64,000 nt of DNA. Origin: UBA6522 sp965221035. GTDB taxonomy: Bacteria > Pseudomonadota > Gammaproteobacteria > Steroidobacterales > Rariloculaceae. Below the pieces are notes generated by a model. The model was not told the origin of the DNA. It did no database searches and saw only the letters and a program-made list of their open reading frames with translations. The position numbers and the translations under genes were made by a program. This document shows, in pieces, positions 7,010 through 16,500 of this stretch; the first letter of the stretch is position 1; each line of letters opens with the position of its first letter. The stretch lies in NCBI GenBank assembly GCA_965221035.1, contig OZ244860.1:124001-188000 (forward strand). The letters are read 5' to 3'.

Positions 7010-7915
7010 GCCCGCTACGGTGCGCCGCATTTGATCCAATGTATCAGACTCCCGCATATTGTGTTTTGAAGCGAATTCCTGAACGTAGCGGTTCAGGTGC
7101 TTAGGGCTGATCTTATGGAACGTTCCCTTGTGCGCCCGCTTCAACACGCTCCAGAAACTCTCTATGCCGTTAGTATGGGCTTGCCCTTTCACGTATTCCG
7201 AGACGCTATGTTTGACGCTGTCGTGCGGCCTCGGAAGCGTGGTGTACGCGGTGCTTTCATCCGTATAGACCGTAGCATCTTCCGCCGCGTTTTCCAGTAC
7301 GAAACCTTGCAGCGTCTCGGCATCAGTACGCGCAACTACTTGCGCACGAACTTGATTGCTCGGACGATCTTTGATACCCGCGACGGCGGTTTTACCTGCC
7401 GCGCCGCGTCCGGTATGCGCCAAAGCCTTGCGGCGCGTATTGCTCATATTCTTTCGAATCCCGCCGAAGTGTGTTTCGTCTGCTTCAACCGGGCCTTGGA
7501 AATCATCGTTATCGCTCTCCTGCGCCCATGCTTCACGAAGCCTATGCAACATGAACCACGCGGTAGGTTGGGAAACTCCGATATCCCGATGCAGTTTCAT
7601 GCTGGATACACTCTTAAGCGAAGTAAGGCAAAGATAAATGGCAATCGCCCATTTACGCAAAGGCACTTTCGAGCGGGCAATGGCCGTACCGGTCTTGACG
7701 CTGAAATAGCTTCGGCAATCCGTACACCAGTAAGGCATTTTCGCATGGCTGGCGTGTTGGGTACGAAGGCTTCCGCAATGACCGCAAACCCTTTCTTCTC
7801 CCCATACGACAGATTCAAACCATTGCACGGCGGATTCTTCCGTCGGAAACATGTCCACGATTTGCACAAGCGTCAAGCCGTTTCGCTGGTGTTTTCCTGG
7901 TGCCTTGTTAGCCAT
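6938..7915 (-). CDS. IS1595/ISXO2-type DDE transposase
   Basis: The N-terminus carries a zinc ribbon typical of IS1595 transposases (CGHCGS at about 40 and CTDCRSYFSVKTGT at about 63), followed by a helix-turn-helix region (SQPTAWFMLHRLREAW). The DDE core is 'VEADETHFGG' for the first Asp, 'VYTDESTAY' for the second, and 'HTNGIESFWSVLKRAHKGTFH', with the final acidic/Asn residues in the ISXO2 pattern. I chose the ATG at 7915 because GGAG lies six bases upstream; the ATG at 7927 has no such site. A promoter using the right repeat as -35 precedes it. It is full length and probably active. Confidence 0.92.
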   Translation of the reverse strand: MANKAPGKHQRNGLTLVQIVDMFPTEESAVQWFESVVWGEERVCGHCGSLRTQHASHAKMPYWCTDCRSYFSVKTGTAIARSKVPLRKWAIAIYLCLTSLKSVSSMKLHRDIGVSQPTAWFMLHRLREAWAQESDNDDFQGPVEADETHFGGIRKNMSNTRRKALAHTGRGAAGKTAVAGIKDRPSNQVRAQVVARTDAETLQGFVLENAAEDATVYTDESTAYTTLPRPHDSVKHSVSEYVKGQAHTNGIESFWSVLKRAHKGTFHKISPKHLNRYVQEFASKHNMRESDTLDQMRRTVAGLIGRNLLYRDLIADNGLSSGARS

Positions 7916-7941
7916 GACCGTCTCCATAAGCTGATATGGGG

Positions 7942-7970
7942 ATTATCCGCTAACTATCGGCGTTTGTCAA
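7942..7970 (-). promoter_or_regulatory. Promoter with -35 inside the right terminal repeat
   Basis: On the minus strand, TTGACA (7970-7965) lies 17 bp from GATAAT (7947-7942), placing a transcript start about 20 bases before the transposase ATG. Both ends of the transposon therefore supply a -35 box from the same repeat. Confidence 0.7.
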
Positions 7971-7988
7971 CCTTTCTTTATAATTCCC
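7965..7988 (-). repeat. IS1595-like right terminal inverted repeat (24 bp)
   Basis: It is the exact reverse complement of 5851-5874, and the target duplication follows directly. Confidence 0.92.
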
Positions 7989-7996
7989 TAAAAAAA
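7989..7996 (+). repeat. 8-bp target-site duplication, right copy
   Basis: The octamer TAAAAAAA matches the copy at 5843-5850. Confidence 0.85.
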
Positions 7997-8691
7997 ACGC
8001 CCTCAAACCGTGGCGGCGCGTCGGTTGGGTGATCCCGCCGCCGCGCAATGCCGACTTCGCGGCGGGGATGGAGAAGGTGCTCGACGTCTATCGACGCCCG
8101 TACGACCCGAAGTGGCCGGTGGTGTGCATGGACGAGACGCCGCGGCAGTTGATCGGCGAGACGCGCACACCGGTCCCACCGGCCCCGGGACGGCCGGCGC
8201 GCGAGGACTACGAATATCGACGCTGCGGCACTTGCACCGTGTTCATGGCCACCGAACCGCTGGCCGGACGGCGCCTGACCAAGGTGACCGAGCGCCGGAC
8301 CAAGACCGACTGGGCGCGGTTCCTTCACGACATCGCTGCGCGCTATCCACAGGCCACGCGCATCACCCTGGTGCTGGACAACCTCAACACGCACCGTCCC
8401 GGCGCGCTCTACGAAACCTACCCACCGGCCCGCGCCAAGGCGCTTTGGGACCGATTCGAGTTCTTCTTCACCCCCAAGCATGGCAGTTGGCTGAACGTGG
8501 CCGAGGTCGAACTCAACGTCATGATCCGCCAGTGCCTCAACCGCCGCATCGACTCCATCGATACCGTGCGCGCCGAGGTCGCCGCTTGGCAGGCCGCCCG
8601 AGACCGCATCCAAGCCAAGGTCAACTGGCAGTTCACCACCGATGACGCACGCGTGAAACTCAAGCGCCTCTATCCGACATTAGATGAGTGA
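7996..8691 (+). pseudogene. IS630 transposase, C-terminal catalytic part
   Basis: This is the DDE half of the split IS630 transposase: 'VVCMDETPRQLIGE' gives the first Asp, 'LVLDNLNTH' the second and 'HGSWLNVAEVELNVM' the Glu. The frame opens in the A-run as AAC GCC CTC, giving NALKPWRRVGWVIPP, the usual continuation after RRVLKK in this family. The transposase ends at 8691, eight bases before the right end of the element. In frame zero across the reconstructed A-run, the N-terminal half would stop after 15 more codons; a -1 shift on A-AAA-AAA joins the halves. Confidence 0.9.
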
Positions 8692-8699
8692 CAAGACAC
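8688..8699 (-). repeat. IS630 right terminal inverted repeat
   Basis: This end is followed by TA at 8700-8701 and pairs with 5335-5346 with one mismatch. Confidence 0.85.
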
Positions 8700-8716
8700 T
8701 AGACCGAATATCTTAG

Positions 8717-8965
8717 GTAAGAAGCAGTTGGCTTGCGATTCCAGCAAAGCATCCGAAGTACGATTACGGTCCATGGACCGCCGGTACCAAAAGCGCGATT
8801 GGTGGTATCATCCAATTCATGGAACCAGTCGCAAAGGTCGGTGCAGACGCGCTTGGCCAGCGATTGATCTCTGCCGATAGCAATATCGAAGTGGTGGAGA
8901 TAGGCCACGGCTCAATCGTTGACTTGGGGGTTGTCGCCGTAAAGCGGGACCTCGCCAAGTTCTGA
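8717..8965 (+). pseudogene. 3' fragment of an unrecognised gene beside IS630
   Basis: The frame is open for about 82 codons up to TGA at 8963 and reads like real protein (GPWTAGTKSAIGGIIQFMEP, then 'SNIEVVEIGHGSIVDLGVVAVKRD'). It has no start codon before an internal ATG at 8819, and a stop sits immediately upstream at 8714. It lies directly after the right end of the IS630 element, so it may be the tail of a gene cut by the insertion or by an older deletion. The sequence left of the element does not supply an obvious matching front part. No family was recognised. Confidence 0.4.
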
Positions 8966-8990
8966 CGCTCGTAACCAAAATTCAGAGAAC

Positions 8991-10190
8991 ATGACCATAT
9001 CGATTCCTGGCAATTGCCCGATTAGCAAACTCGATCCTTTCGCTCTCGATTTTCTCGAAGATCCGTATCCATTCCACGATGAACTGCGAGAAACAGGACC
9101 GGTTGTCTATATAGAAAAATACAACGTGTTTGCTATGGCGCGCTACCAGCAAGTCCGCGCCGCGCTCGCCGATTGGGAGACATTCTGCTCGAGTCGTGGT
9201 GTCGGCCTGACCGACTTTGCGACCGAAGAACCGTGGCGACCGCCAAGCATCATTCTCGAAGCCGATCCGCCTTTGCACACAAAGACACGCGGCGTTCTGG
9301 TGCGTGTTCTGTCCAAACCCGCATTGCGGGTCTTGAGCGAAGACTTCAAGAAGATAGCGGACGAGTTGGTTGACAATCTGCTCGACGAGAGTGAGGTCGA
9401 TGTTGTGCGTGAAATCGCCGAGGCATTTCCGCTCCGCGTTTTTCCCGACATAATCGGACTTCGCAAAGAGGGCCGGGAAAACCTGCTGCCTTACGGAAAC
9501 ATGGCGTTTAATGCGTTCGGACCGCGCAATGAGCTTTTCGAACAATCGTTCGTCAATGCGCAATCCGTCGTGAAATGGATCACGGAACAATGCCAACGAC
9601 AATCACTCGCTCCGGGCCGCATCGGCGCAAAGATTTACGAGGCCGCTGACGAGGGCGTCATAACAGACGAGGAGGCGGGGCTTCTGGTGCGATCGTTGTT
9701 AACTGCCGGCCTGGACACTACGATATTCGGCATTGGCGCTGTGCTTTACTGCTTCGCCAACTTTCCAGACCAATGGGCCTTACTCCGAGAGAATCCCAAA
9801 CGCATCCACGGCGCCTTCGAGGAGGCACTTAGATTCGTCTCACCAGTACAAACATTCATGAGAACCACGACGCGTGCGGTCGACGTCGATGGTATTGAAA
9901 TCCCGGAGGGCCGCAAGGCTCTGTTGTTCCTTGCCGCCGCGAATCGAGATCCGCGGCATTGGGAAAATCCGGATCAATTCGATATCGCCCGGAATACCCT
10001 GGGTCACGTAGGTTTCGGACACGGAATCCACGTCTGTGTCGGTCAGATGCTGGCGCGACTCGAGGCGCAGGTCTTGTTGACATCGATGCTGGAAAAAATT
10101 GACCGGATTGAGTTGGTTGCCCCGGCAAAGTGGCGACTAAATAATACGTTGCATGGCCTGGACCGCCTGCCTGTGAGACTTGTTGCGTGA
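8991..10190 (+). CDS. Cytochrome P450, CYP199-like
   Basis: The 399-residue soluble bacterial P450 has all signature elements: the I-helix AGLDTT oxygen-activation motif (about 240), the K-helix ExxR in EEALR (about 267-271), and the haem loop FGHGIHVCVGQ with C349 as thiolate ligand. The start (PISKLDPFALDFLEDPYPFHDELRE) and overall sequence resemble the CYP199 family, which O-demethylates or hydroxylates para-substituted benzoates. The CYP199 assignment is from memory of the family. No ferredoxin or reductase gene is next to it, so redox partners must lie elsewhere. It sits alone between the insertion element and a truncated minus-strand gene, so it looks like acquired cargo. Confidence 0.9.
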   Translation: MTISIPGNCPISKLDPFALDFLEDPYPFHDELRETGPVVYIEKYNVFAMARYQQVRAALADWETFCSSRGVGLTDFATEEPWRPPSIILEADPPLHTKTRGVLVRVLSKPALRVLSEDFKKIADELVDNLLDESEVDVVREIAEAFPLRVFPDIIGLRKEGRENLLPYGNMAFNAFGPRNELFEQSFVNAQSVVKWITEQCQRQSLAPGRIGAKIYEAADEGVITDEEAGLLVRSLLTAGLDTTIFGIGAVLYCFANFPDQWALLRENPKRIHGAFEEALRFVSPVQTFMRTTTRAVDVDGIEIPEGRKALLFLAAANRDPRHWENPDQFDIARNTLGHVGFGHGIHVCVGQMLARLEAQVLLTSMLEKIDRIELVAPAKWRLNNTLHGLDRLPVRLVA

Positions 10191-10263
10191 CACAAGTGCC
10201 CAGGTGCACGAAAACCGGCAGGCCGTGGCCATGCGACTTGCACTGCAGGCTGGCCAGCCATTA

Positions 10264-10542
10264 TTAGTCAAGAAAAGAAAATAGATAAACATAGAAATAA
10301 TTAATTTGATTTATCGAAATAGCACTGCCAATTTGCACAAGTGGCATGACCACATGTCCAAGCCCTGGAACCGCACCAAAAGCCGGCAGTACATCGGGTG
10401 CCCCAATGATTAATTCTTGAAGCCATCCTTTGCTGATCTCGGTTTCTTTGGCTCCAATCGGCATCTGCTTGAGTGCCTTGGAATGCTCGTGAACATGGTC
10501 CTTTCCGACGAAATAGGGGAATCCTGTTCTGGGGGTGCTCAC
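10264..10542 (-). pseudogene. Truncated gene, N-terminal fragment (92 codons)
   Basis: Reading from a GTG at 10542 with a good AGGAG site seven bases upstream, the frame encodes VSTPRTGFPYFVGKDHVHEH..., then 'EISKGWLQELIIGAPDVLPAFGAVPGLGHVVMPLVQIG'. The 'WLQELI...PDVLP' pattern is the start of many large restriction- or nuclease-type proteins that open with an 'LQE...PELLP' helix. After about residue 72, the sequence changes to very AT-rich DNA (about 10266-10315) and ends in SINQINYFYVYLFSFLD, which does not look like the same protein. I read this as a gene that has lost most of its length. The ORF that extends to 10962 is not real upstream of the GTG. Confidence 0.5.
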
Positions 10543-10828
10543 GTTCGATCTCCTGCAACGACCAGCCGTAGTTCGACAGGGGCGTTCGTTGTCGAGCTTC
10601 GAGGGGCACTTTGCCACAGAAACATGCGTCGGCACCGGCGCTGTGATCAATGGGTGGCTTTGATCTTTCGCGAGCTTGATGCCTAGTTGCTGCGGCGGCA
10701 CGGTGCGGTGGGTGTTGCCAATTGATCGGTCCGCGCGGCGGGCGCTGAAGCCTGCGGCTGTATACTCGCGATTCGTCCGCCCCTGCGGTCCGTCCCTGCG
10801 GCGGGTTGCCCCGAATCTGACAAATGCC

Positions 10829-13531
10829 ATGCGAATTGTTTTCGGTCTCCACCTTGACGGATTGAATCCGGCTCCTCCAGGTAATGCAGTGGGCGAGACC
10901 ACCCTTGGCCCGCGAGGTCTGCTCCAGGTGCTGGAAACCCACCTCGGGATACCGACCCCCAACGTCCATCCGAGCGAAGCGCCCTTCGGCTACCTGCAGT
11001 GCATCAGGGAAGCGACAACCCCGGACAGGTTCTTCAACCGGTCGTTCAAGGTCGATCCCGTCAATGTCGCGCGTACGCTCCTGGATTGGCGCGAACAGTG
11101 GTACGAAGCCGGGTGGGAAGGCACGTTCCCGGACGATGTGCCTGCACGGCTCGCCGACATGGCCGCCGTGGAAGCCATAGCCGTGCACCGAGTACCGCTC
11201 ACGCCAGGACAGCGTTTGCAACGGGTGGCGAAAACGCTCGCCGAACGCCGGACCCAGATCGAGCAAATCGAACTGAACACGCCCCTGGAAGACCTTCCTC
11301 ACGTCTGGCAGCAGATTCTACGAGCCTTGCCGTGGACCCCTGCGCCTGGACTTGAACTTGCCGCTGCTGGTCCGCGTGGTTCGGATCTTTTTCGCGTGCA
11401 GAGGCGGCTGCTGTCGATGGTCGATGGAGACGACGGCAGTGCTGGGGAGCGCGAGCTCCTCCAGGGCGACGGGTCGCTCATTGTAGTGAAATCCGCTTCG
11501 AAGGACCTTTCTGCGGATGCAATCGCTGAATTCCTGCTGGAAAAAGGTGGGACCGGCGGGACCCTCCTGATCGCCGAGAGCGACGGTATCGTGCTTGACA
11601 ACGCGCTTGAGCGCGCCGGGTTGCCGCGTTGCGGATTCCGGCACTACACGGGTTTTCGGTCGGCCACGCAAGTACTGAAGCTCGCTATGGCGTTGGTGTG
11701 GAAGCCGGTGGATCCGCACCGGATGCTGCAGTTCCTGTTGCATCCCAGCGGACCTCTCCCGAGGTGGGTCCGGTCGCGTCTGGCGGACGCCGTGGCCGCA
11801 TCTCCCGGCATTGGCGGACCGGCATGGATCCAGTGCATTGAAAGGATCGCTCAAACGTTGCGTGACCGTGAAGAAGCCGGGGAAGACGAAGTCGAGCGAA
11901 TTCGATCCGAGATCGCATTCTGGCTGGAGGCAAGGCGTTACGACGCCGATGTCGGAGCACCCGTGGACACGCTTCTCGAACGCACAGGACGAGTCTCGGT
12001 GTGGGCAAGCAAGCAAACCAATACCGTGGAGAACGAGTTCGAGGCCGCAATGTTCGCGGCGGCCCATGCCCAGGCGGAAGCGCTGCTGACGGAACTCCAA
12101 GGGATCAAGGAGTCCGGCGTCCCGCGCATTTCGCGACTGGAGCTTCAACGGCGGATCGACGAGGTGACCACGGGCGCGCCGGATCCATCAACCTGCGAAG
12201 AGGCCGGACGAGCGCGGGCGACCACCGCGCCAGCCGCGGTGACGGGGCCGTGGCCTACCGTGGTCTGGTGGAATCTCGTGCGTGAGTCCGCGGCCATCGA
12301 TTATCCATGGTCGCGGCGAGAACTCGAAGCTCTGCGCGCGTCCGGCGTGTGTCTGCCGGAGGTCGACGACCTTGTTCTCCGGCGTAGCCGGGAATGGCTG
12401 AGGCCCTTGTGTAACGCTGCCGAGCAGCTGGTTCTGGTCGTGCACCATGACGAACGCGGCACGCATCCACTATGGACGCGCATTGACAGCCTCTTCGACG
12501 GGCTTTCGATGGTGGAAATCGAGCCGGTGTTGCTGGACGGCGTGGAGACGCTCCAGCCGCTCGGCGTTCGTACGCGCGAGCTTCCGCCAAGGCCCTTGCG
12601 CGCGCCACGAAGATGGTGGTCGCTCCCTCCGGAACGCGCCATTGCGCCACGCGAAGTCGAGTCCTACTCCAGCCTGTCGAAACTCTGCGACTATCCGCAC
12701 GAGTGGGTCTTGCGGTACGCCGCGCGGCTCCGCGCCGGCCGTGCCGCCACGGTGATGGATGGTTCCCGCCTGTGGGGGAATCTCGGTCACCGTCTGTTCG
12801 AGGAATTCTTTCGGACCCGTGCGAATTGGACGACCCTGCCGGATGAAGCCGTGTTCGCCTGGGTACGCTCCGAACTGCCCGGAATGATCGAACGTGAAGG
12901 CGCGGTGCTTCTGGGGCCCGGGCGCGGAGTGGATCACCAACGAGTCGCTGCCACGCTGGAACGGGCACTGGTCCGGCTGCTTGCGCATCTCCGGTCGGCC
13001 GGGGTTGTTGAAGTCACGGCCGAGGCTGCGGGCGAGGCCACCTTCGAGGGGGGCCGTCTGACGGGCACCATCGACCTGTTGTTGACCCGCCGCAACGGGC
13101 AGCGCGCCGTTCTTGACGTCAAGTGGGCCGGCGAGTCCTATCGGGGTGGCTTGCTGAGGGACAACCGCGCCCTGCAGCTTGCCACCTACGCCTACATGCA
13201 GAAGGGCGAAGACACGGGCGATGCATGGCCTGCGGGCGCATTCTATATCCTCGCGACCGGAAACATATTGGCGGCCGACCGGGCGAATTTCCCCGAAGCC
13301 ATCGTGCACGAATCCGACAAAGGTGGCGGTACAGCGGAGCTTTGGGACCGTCTCCGGGTCACTTGCCTCTGGCGTTGGGAACAACTCAGGCAGGGGCAGA
13401 TCGAAGTCGTCACGGACCTTACCGAACCGGACGAACTGTCAACGCCCCCCGATGAAGGCCTCCGTCCGGTTTCCGGAGGCGATCTCTACGACGACTTCCT
13501 GCGCCTCACGGGGTGGGAGGTTTCCCAATGA
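10829..13531 (+). CDS. PD-(D/E)XK nuclease, AddB-like helicase partner
   Basis: The 900-residue protein starts MRIVFGLHLDG; the in-frame extension back to 10676 has no support. Its C-terminal region holds a RecB-type nuclease: GTIDLLL (first Asp, about residue 747), AVLDVKW (D-x-K, about 761-765), and QLATYAYM (about 780), the QxxxY motif. The N-terminal two thirds resembles inactivated helicase or inspection modules of AddB proteins. The stop overlaps the ATG of the downstream UvrD-like helicase (ATGA), so the two act as a complex, most likely an end-processing helicase-nuclease for double-strand break repair or for attack on foreign DNA. Its place in an accessory region, away from any recognisable recBCD or addAB locus, favours a defence or mobile role, but that is inference. 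Confidence 0.85.
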   Translation: MRIVFGLHLDGLNPAPPGNAVGETTLGPRGLLQVLETHLGIPTPNVHPSEAPFGYLQCIREATTPDRFFNRSFKVDPVNVARTLLDWREQWYEAGWEGTFPDDVPARLADMAAVEAIAVHRVPLTPGQRLQRVAKTLAERRTQIEQIELNTPLEDLPHVWQQILRALPWTPAPGLELAAAGPRGSDLFRVQRRLLSMVDGDDGSAGERELLQGDGSLIVVKSASKDLSADAIAEFLLEKGGTGGTLLIAESDGIVLDNALERAGLPRCGFRHYTGFRSATQVLKLAMALVWKPVDPHRMLQFLLHPSGPLPRWVRSRLADAVAASPGIGGPAWIQCIERIAQTLRDREEAGEDEVERIRSEIAFWLEARRYDADVGAPVDTLLERTGRVSVWASKQTNTVENEFEAAMFAAAHAQAEALLTELQGIKESGVPRISRLELQRRIDEVTTGAPDPSTCEEAGRARATTAPAAVTGPWPTVVWWNLVRESAAIDYPWSRRELEALRASGVCLPEVDDLVLRRSREWLRPLCNAAEQLVLVVHHDERGTHPLWTRIDSLFDGLSMVEIEPVLLDGVETLQPLGVRTRELPPRPLRAPRRWWSLPPERAIAPREVESYSSLSKLCDYPHEWVLRYAARLRAGRAATVMDGSRLWGNLGHRLFEEFFRTRANWTTLPDEAVFAWVRSELPGMIEREGAVLLGPGRGVDHQRVAATLERALVRLLAHLRSAGVVEVTAEAAGEATFEGGRLTGTIDLLLTRRNGQRAVLDVKWAGESYRGGLLRDNRALQLATYAYMQKGEDTGDAWPAGAFYILATGNILAADRANFPEAIVHESDKGGGTAELWDRLRVTCLWRWEQLRQGQIEVVTDLTEPDELSTPPDEGLRPVSGGDLYDDFLRLTGWEVSQ

Positions 13532-16500
13532 ACGTCCGAACGAAGGTGTTCGAGCATGTTCGCTTCATCAGCGCGGGAGCCGGCAGCGGCAAGACGTACC
13601 GTCTGACCAGGGAGCTTGAGGAGGCGCTCGGCGGGGGCAGGGTGACGCCTGCGAACGTGATCGGCACGACGTTCACGGTAAAGGCGGCCAGTGAGTTACA
13701 AGACCGCGTGCGGACTCGGTTGATCCGCAGCGGAAGGCCATTGTTGTCGGCGCAGTTGGCACAGTCCCTTATCGGTACCGTGCACAGCGTCTGCGCCCGC
13801 CTGCTCGGACGGTTTGCGTTCGAACTCGGGCTCTCGCCGGAAATCAACATGGCGGGGGTTGAGGACAGCTCACGCTTGTTCAATCAGGCGCTGGACGAGG
13901 TGCTGAGCGCCGACCGTGTGCGTGAAATGAACCTCCGCGCTCAGCGCCTGGCACTCGTGGACCACCGATACGGGACCGATTGGCAGGACCATGTGCGCAG
14001 GGTCGCCCAGGAGGCGAGAAGCAACGATATCGACCCGGTCGAACTGCCCCGGATGGGTCGCGACAGCGCGGCGCGGTTTCTCGGCTACTTCCCGAAAGCC
14101 GATTGCGGCACCGAGGCGGTGGAGGCGCTGATTGATGCCGTTGAGGAGGCCATTGAAAACATCGACCTCGCAAGCGATATCACCAAGGGTACCGGCGCAT
14201 ACGTCGCCAGGTTGCGCAGTGCCGCGGCGGAACTTCGTCGCGATGACTGCAAGTGGACGCTGTGGATCTCGCTCAGCAAGGCAGGCCCGACCAGGCGCAG
14301 CGAAAAGGCTGCCATCCCAGTGCGAGTCGCAGCCGCGTGCTATGACCGCCACAAGGGTTTTCACGCCGATATTCGCGGGTATATTGAGGGAGTCTTTGCG
14401 ATCGCGGGGGAGACCCTTGCGCGGTTCCAGGAACTGAAGACTGCCCGCGGCCTCGTCGACTACCCCGACATGGAACAACTCACGCTCCGCGCCCTCGACG
14501 ATCCCGTCGTGGCAAAGAGGCTTTCGGAGGAAGTTCAGCTGTTACTGGTCGATGAGTTCCAGGACACCAACCCCATGCAACTGGCGCTGTTCATGAAATT
14601 CACCCGGTTCGCTTCAGAGGTGGTTTTCGTCGGAGATGTCAAGCAGGCCATATTCGGTTTTCGGGGGAGCGATCCGGAACTTGTGGGCGCAACTTTTGAC
14701 GCACTCGCCGACCGTGGCGGTACGCTCGACGTGCTTGACCGGTCGTGGCGGTCGCGGCCTTCGCTCGTGCGCTACCTGAATGCGGTATTCGCTGACGCCT
14801 TCCAACGCGATGGGATGACGCGCGATCGGGTCGTGCTGTCACCTCGGCGAGAGGAAAGACACGATACGCCGGCGGTGGTGCGCTGGACCCTGCCGAAGGC
14901 AAAACAACAGGTTCAGGCCGACGCTCTTGCGGTTGCCATCTCCGAATTCGTGCACTCCGGGCATCTCGTGACCGACCGGGAGACGGACGAAGCGCGGGGC
15001 GTGACCTACGGTGACATCGCGGTGCTCGCTGCGACCAACAATCACGTACAGGGCATCGCGAGTGCCCTGCGCCGGAGCCGGGTGCCCATGAAGATGACCC
15101 TGGCCGGGCTGCTGGAAACACCAGAGGTGTGTCTGGCGCGGGCGTGTCTGCGCCGGTTGAACGATTCTTCGGACACCCTCGCCACGGCTGAAATCAGGGC
15201 CCTGGGCGCTTGCGAAGAACCGGAAGTCTGGCTCGCGGACCGGCTGCGCTGGCTGGCATCGGATAACGACGACCAGAGCTGGGCAGAGGCCAACGACCCG
15301 ATCACATCCAGCATTGCTGAACTTCGCGGTCAGACGATAACCCAGTCGCCGGTGGAGATTGTGGCACGAGTGCTTAACCATGTGGGAATTCGTCCGATCG
15401 TGACCGCCTGGGGGCCGGACGCCATCACCGCTGCCCAGCGCCAGAGCAACCTGGATGCCTTTCTCCACCTTTCGGTCGAGTACGAGAACCACTGCGCATC
15501 GCAGCACGAGGCGGCCACGCTTACCGGGTTCCTGTTCTGGCTTGAGAATCCAACGTCCCCGGACCTGGATCAGCAGCCGATGGTCACTGGTGGCGACGCC
15601 GTACACGTGCTGACCTACCACCGCGCAAAGGGTCTGGAGTGGCCTGTGGTGGTTGCGACGGATTTTCACTACCGTTGGCGGCCCCGAATCTGGGACGTTC
15701 GCGTGGAGCCGACCTCGGAGGAACTCGACCTGGACAACCCCCTCGATGGGCGTGCCATCCGCTTCTACCCGAATGTCTTCGGCAGGAATTCGAAGGGCGT
15801 GCCGGTCCTCGACAACATCATGTCGTCGGAGGAGGGAAAAAGGGCCGTTGCCGCGGCGGAGTCGGAAGGGCGTCGCCTGGCGTATGTTGGCATGACTCGG
15901 GCGAGGGATACGCTCATCATCGCACTGCCGCCGTCGGAGCCCCGTGGCGGTGCATGGATCGGAAACTTCAACTCCGACCATTTGCTTCCCGTCGGCGAAC
16001 AACACCCGCTCCCTGACGGCGAGCCCATTCGCTCGGAAGTGGTGGAACTGGAGACTGCTGAATCGGCACCGCAGGCACCGGCGACATTTGCTCCGGCCTG
16101 GTTTTCCGAGCGCTCACCGAGCGAGCTTCGACTCCGGGAGCGGTTACGGCCTTCGCACGCCGCCCCCGTCGAAGGCGCCAGAGTGGGCGAGTGCATCGTG
16201 ACCGGGCCGCGCATTGCGGTTCACTCGGATGACATGGTGAAGGTGGGCACTGCCCTGCACGCGGCCATTGCGGCCGAACTGGTCAACCCATACCGCGACG
16301 ATGCGGTTGATCGCGCGGCGGAACTTATCCGCAATGAAGCAGGTCGGGGCGCGCTAGCCCCTCGCGATGCGATCGATTGTGCGCGGCGCCTGATGGACGC
16401 GGTCAGCAAGAGATTCACTCCGCGCCGCACACTGGTTGAGCATCCCGTGGAACTCGTCCGGGGCAACGGGCAGGTCCTCCGCGGCTGGATCGACCTGGTG

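Larger units (their letters stand above)
5851..7988. mobile_element. IS1595-like transposon with passenger genes
   Basis: This 2138-bp unit begins GGGAATTATAAAG and ends with the perfect inverse of the same 24 bp, flanked by 8-bp direct repeats. It encodes an IS1595/ISXO2-type DDE transposase on the minus strand (6938-7915) and two AT-rich plus-strand genes plus a small ORF. The passenger part (5900-6860) is far more AT-rich than anything around it, so the passengers come from a different genomic background. The structure is intact, with both ends and the transposase complete, which suggests a fairly recent insertion. IS1595 relatives with passenger genes are known from ISfinder. Confidence 0.9.
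5335..8699 (+). mobile_element. IS630-family element, interrupted by a second transposon
   Basis: The element is bounded by imperfect 12-bp inverted ends (GTGTCATGTCAC on the left; the right end reads GTGTCTTGTCAC in reverse complement, 11 of 12 identical) and is flanked by TA on both sides, the target typical of IS630/Tc1-mariner elements. The transposase carries DETP, DNLNTH and the GSWLNVAEVELN acidic motif. A complete IS1595-like transposon has inserted into its transposase gene. Without the insert and one copy of its target duplication, the element would be about 1.2 kb, which is normal for the family. It is inactive on its own in this copy. Confidence 0.9.

Noticed and set aside
7097..8032. 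Plus-strand open frame of 311 codons
   Set aside because: It is antisense to the IS1595-like transposase and crosses the transposon end.
10543..10962. Upstream part of the minus-strand frame at 10264-10962
   Set aside because: It overlaps the start of the nuclease gene; only the part after the GTG at 10542 has a ribosome site and protein-like sequence.
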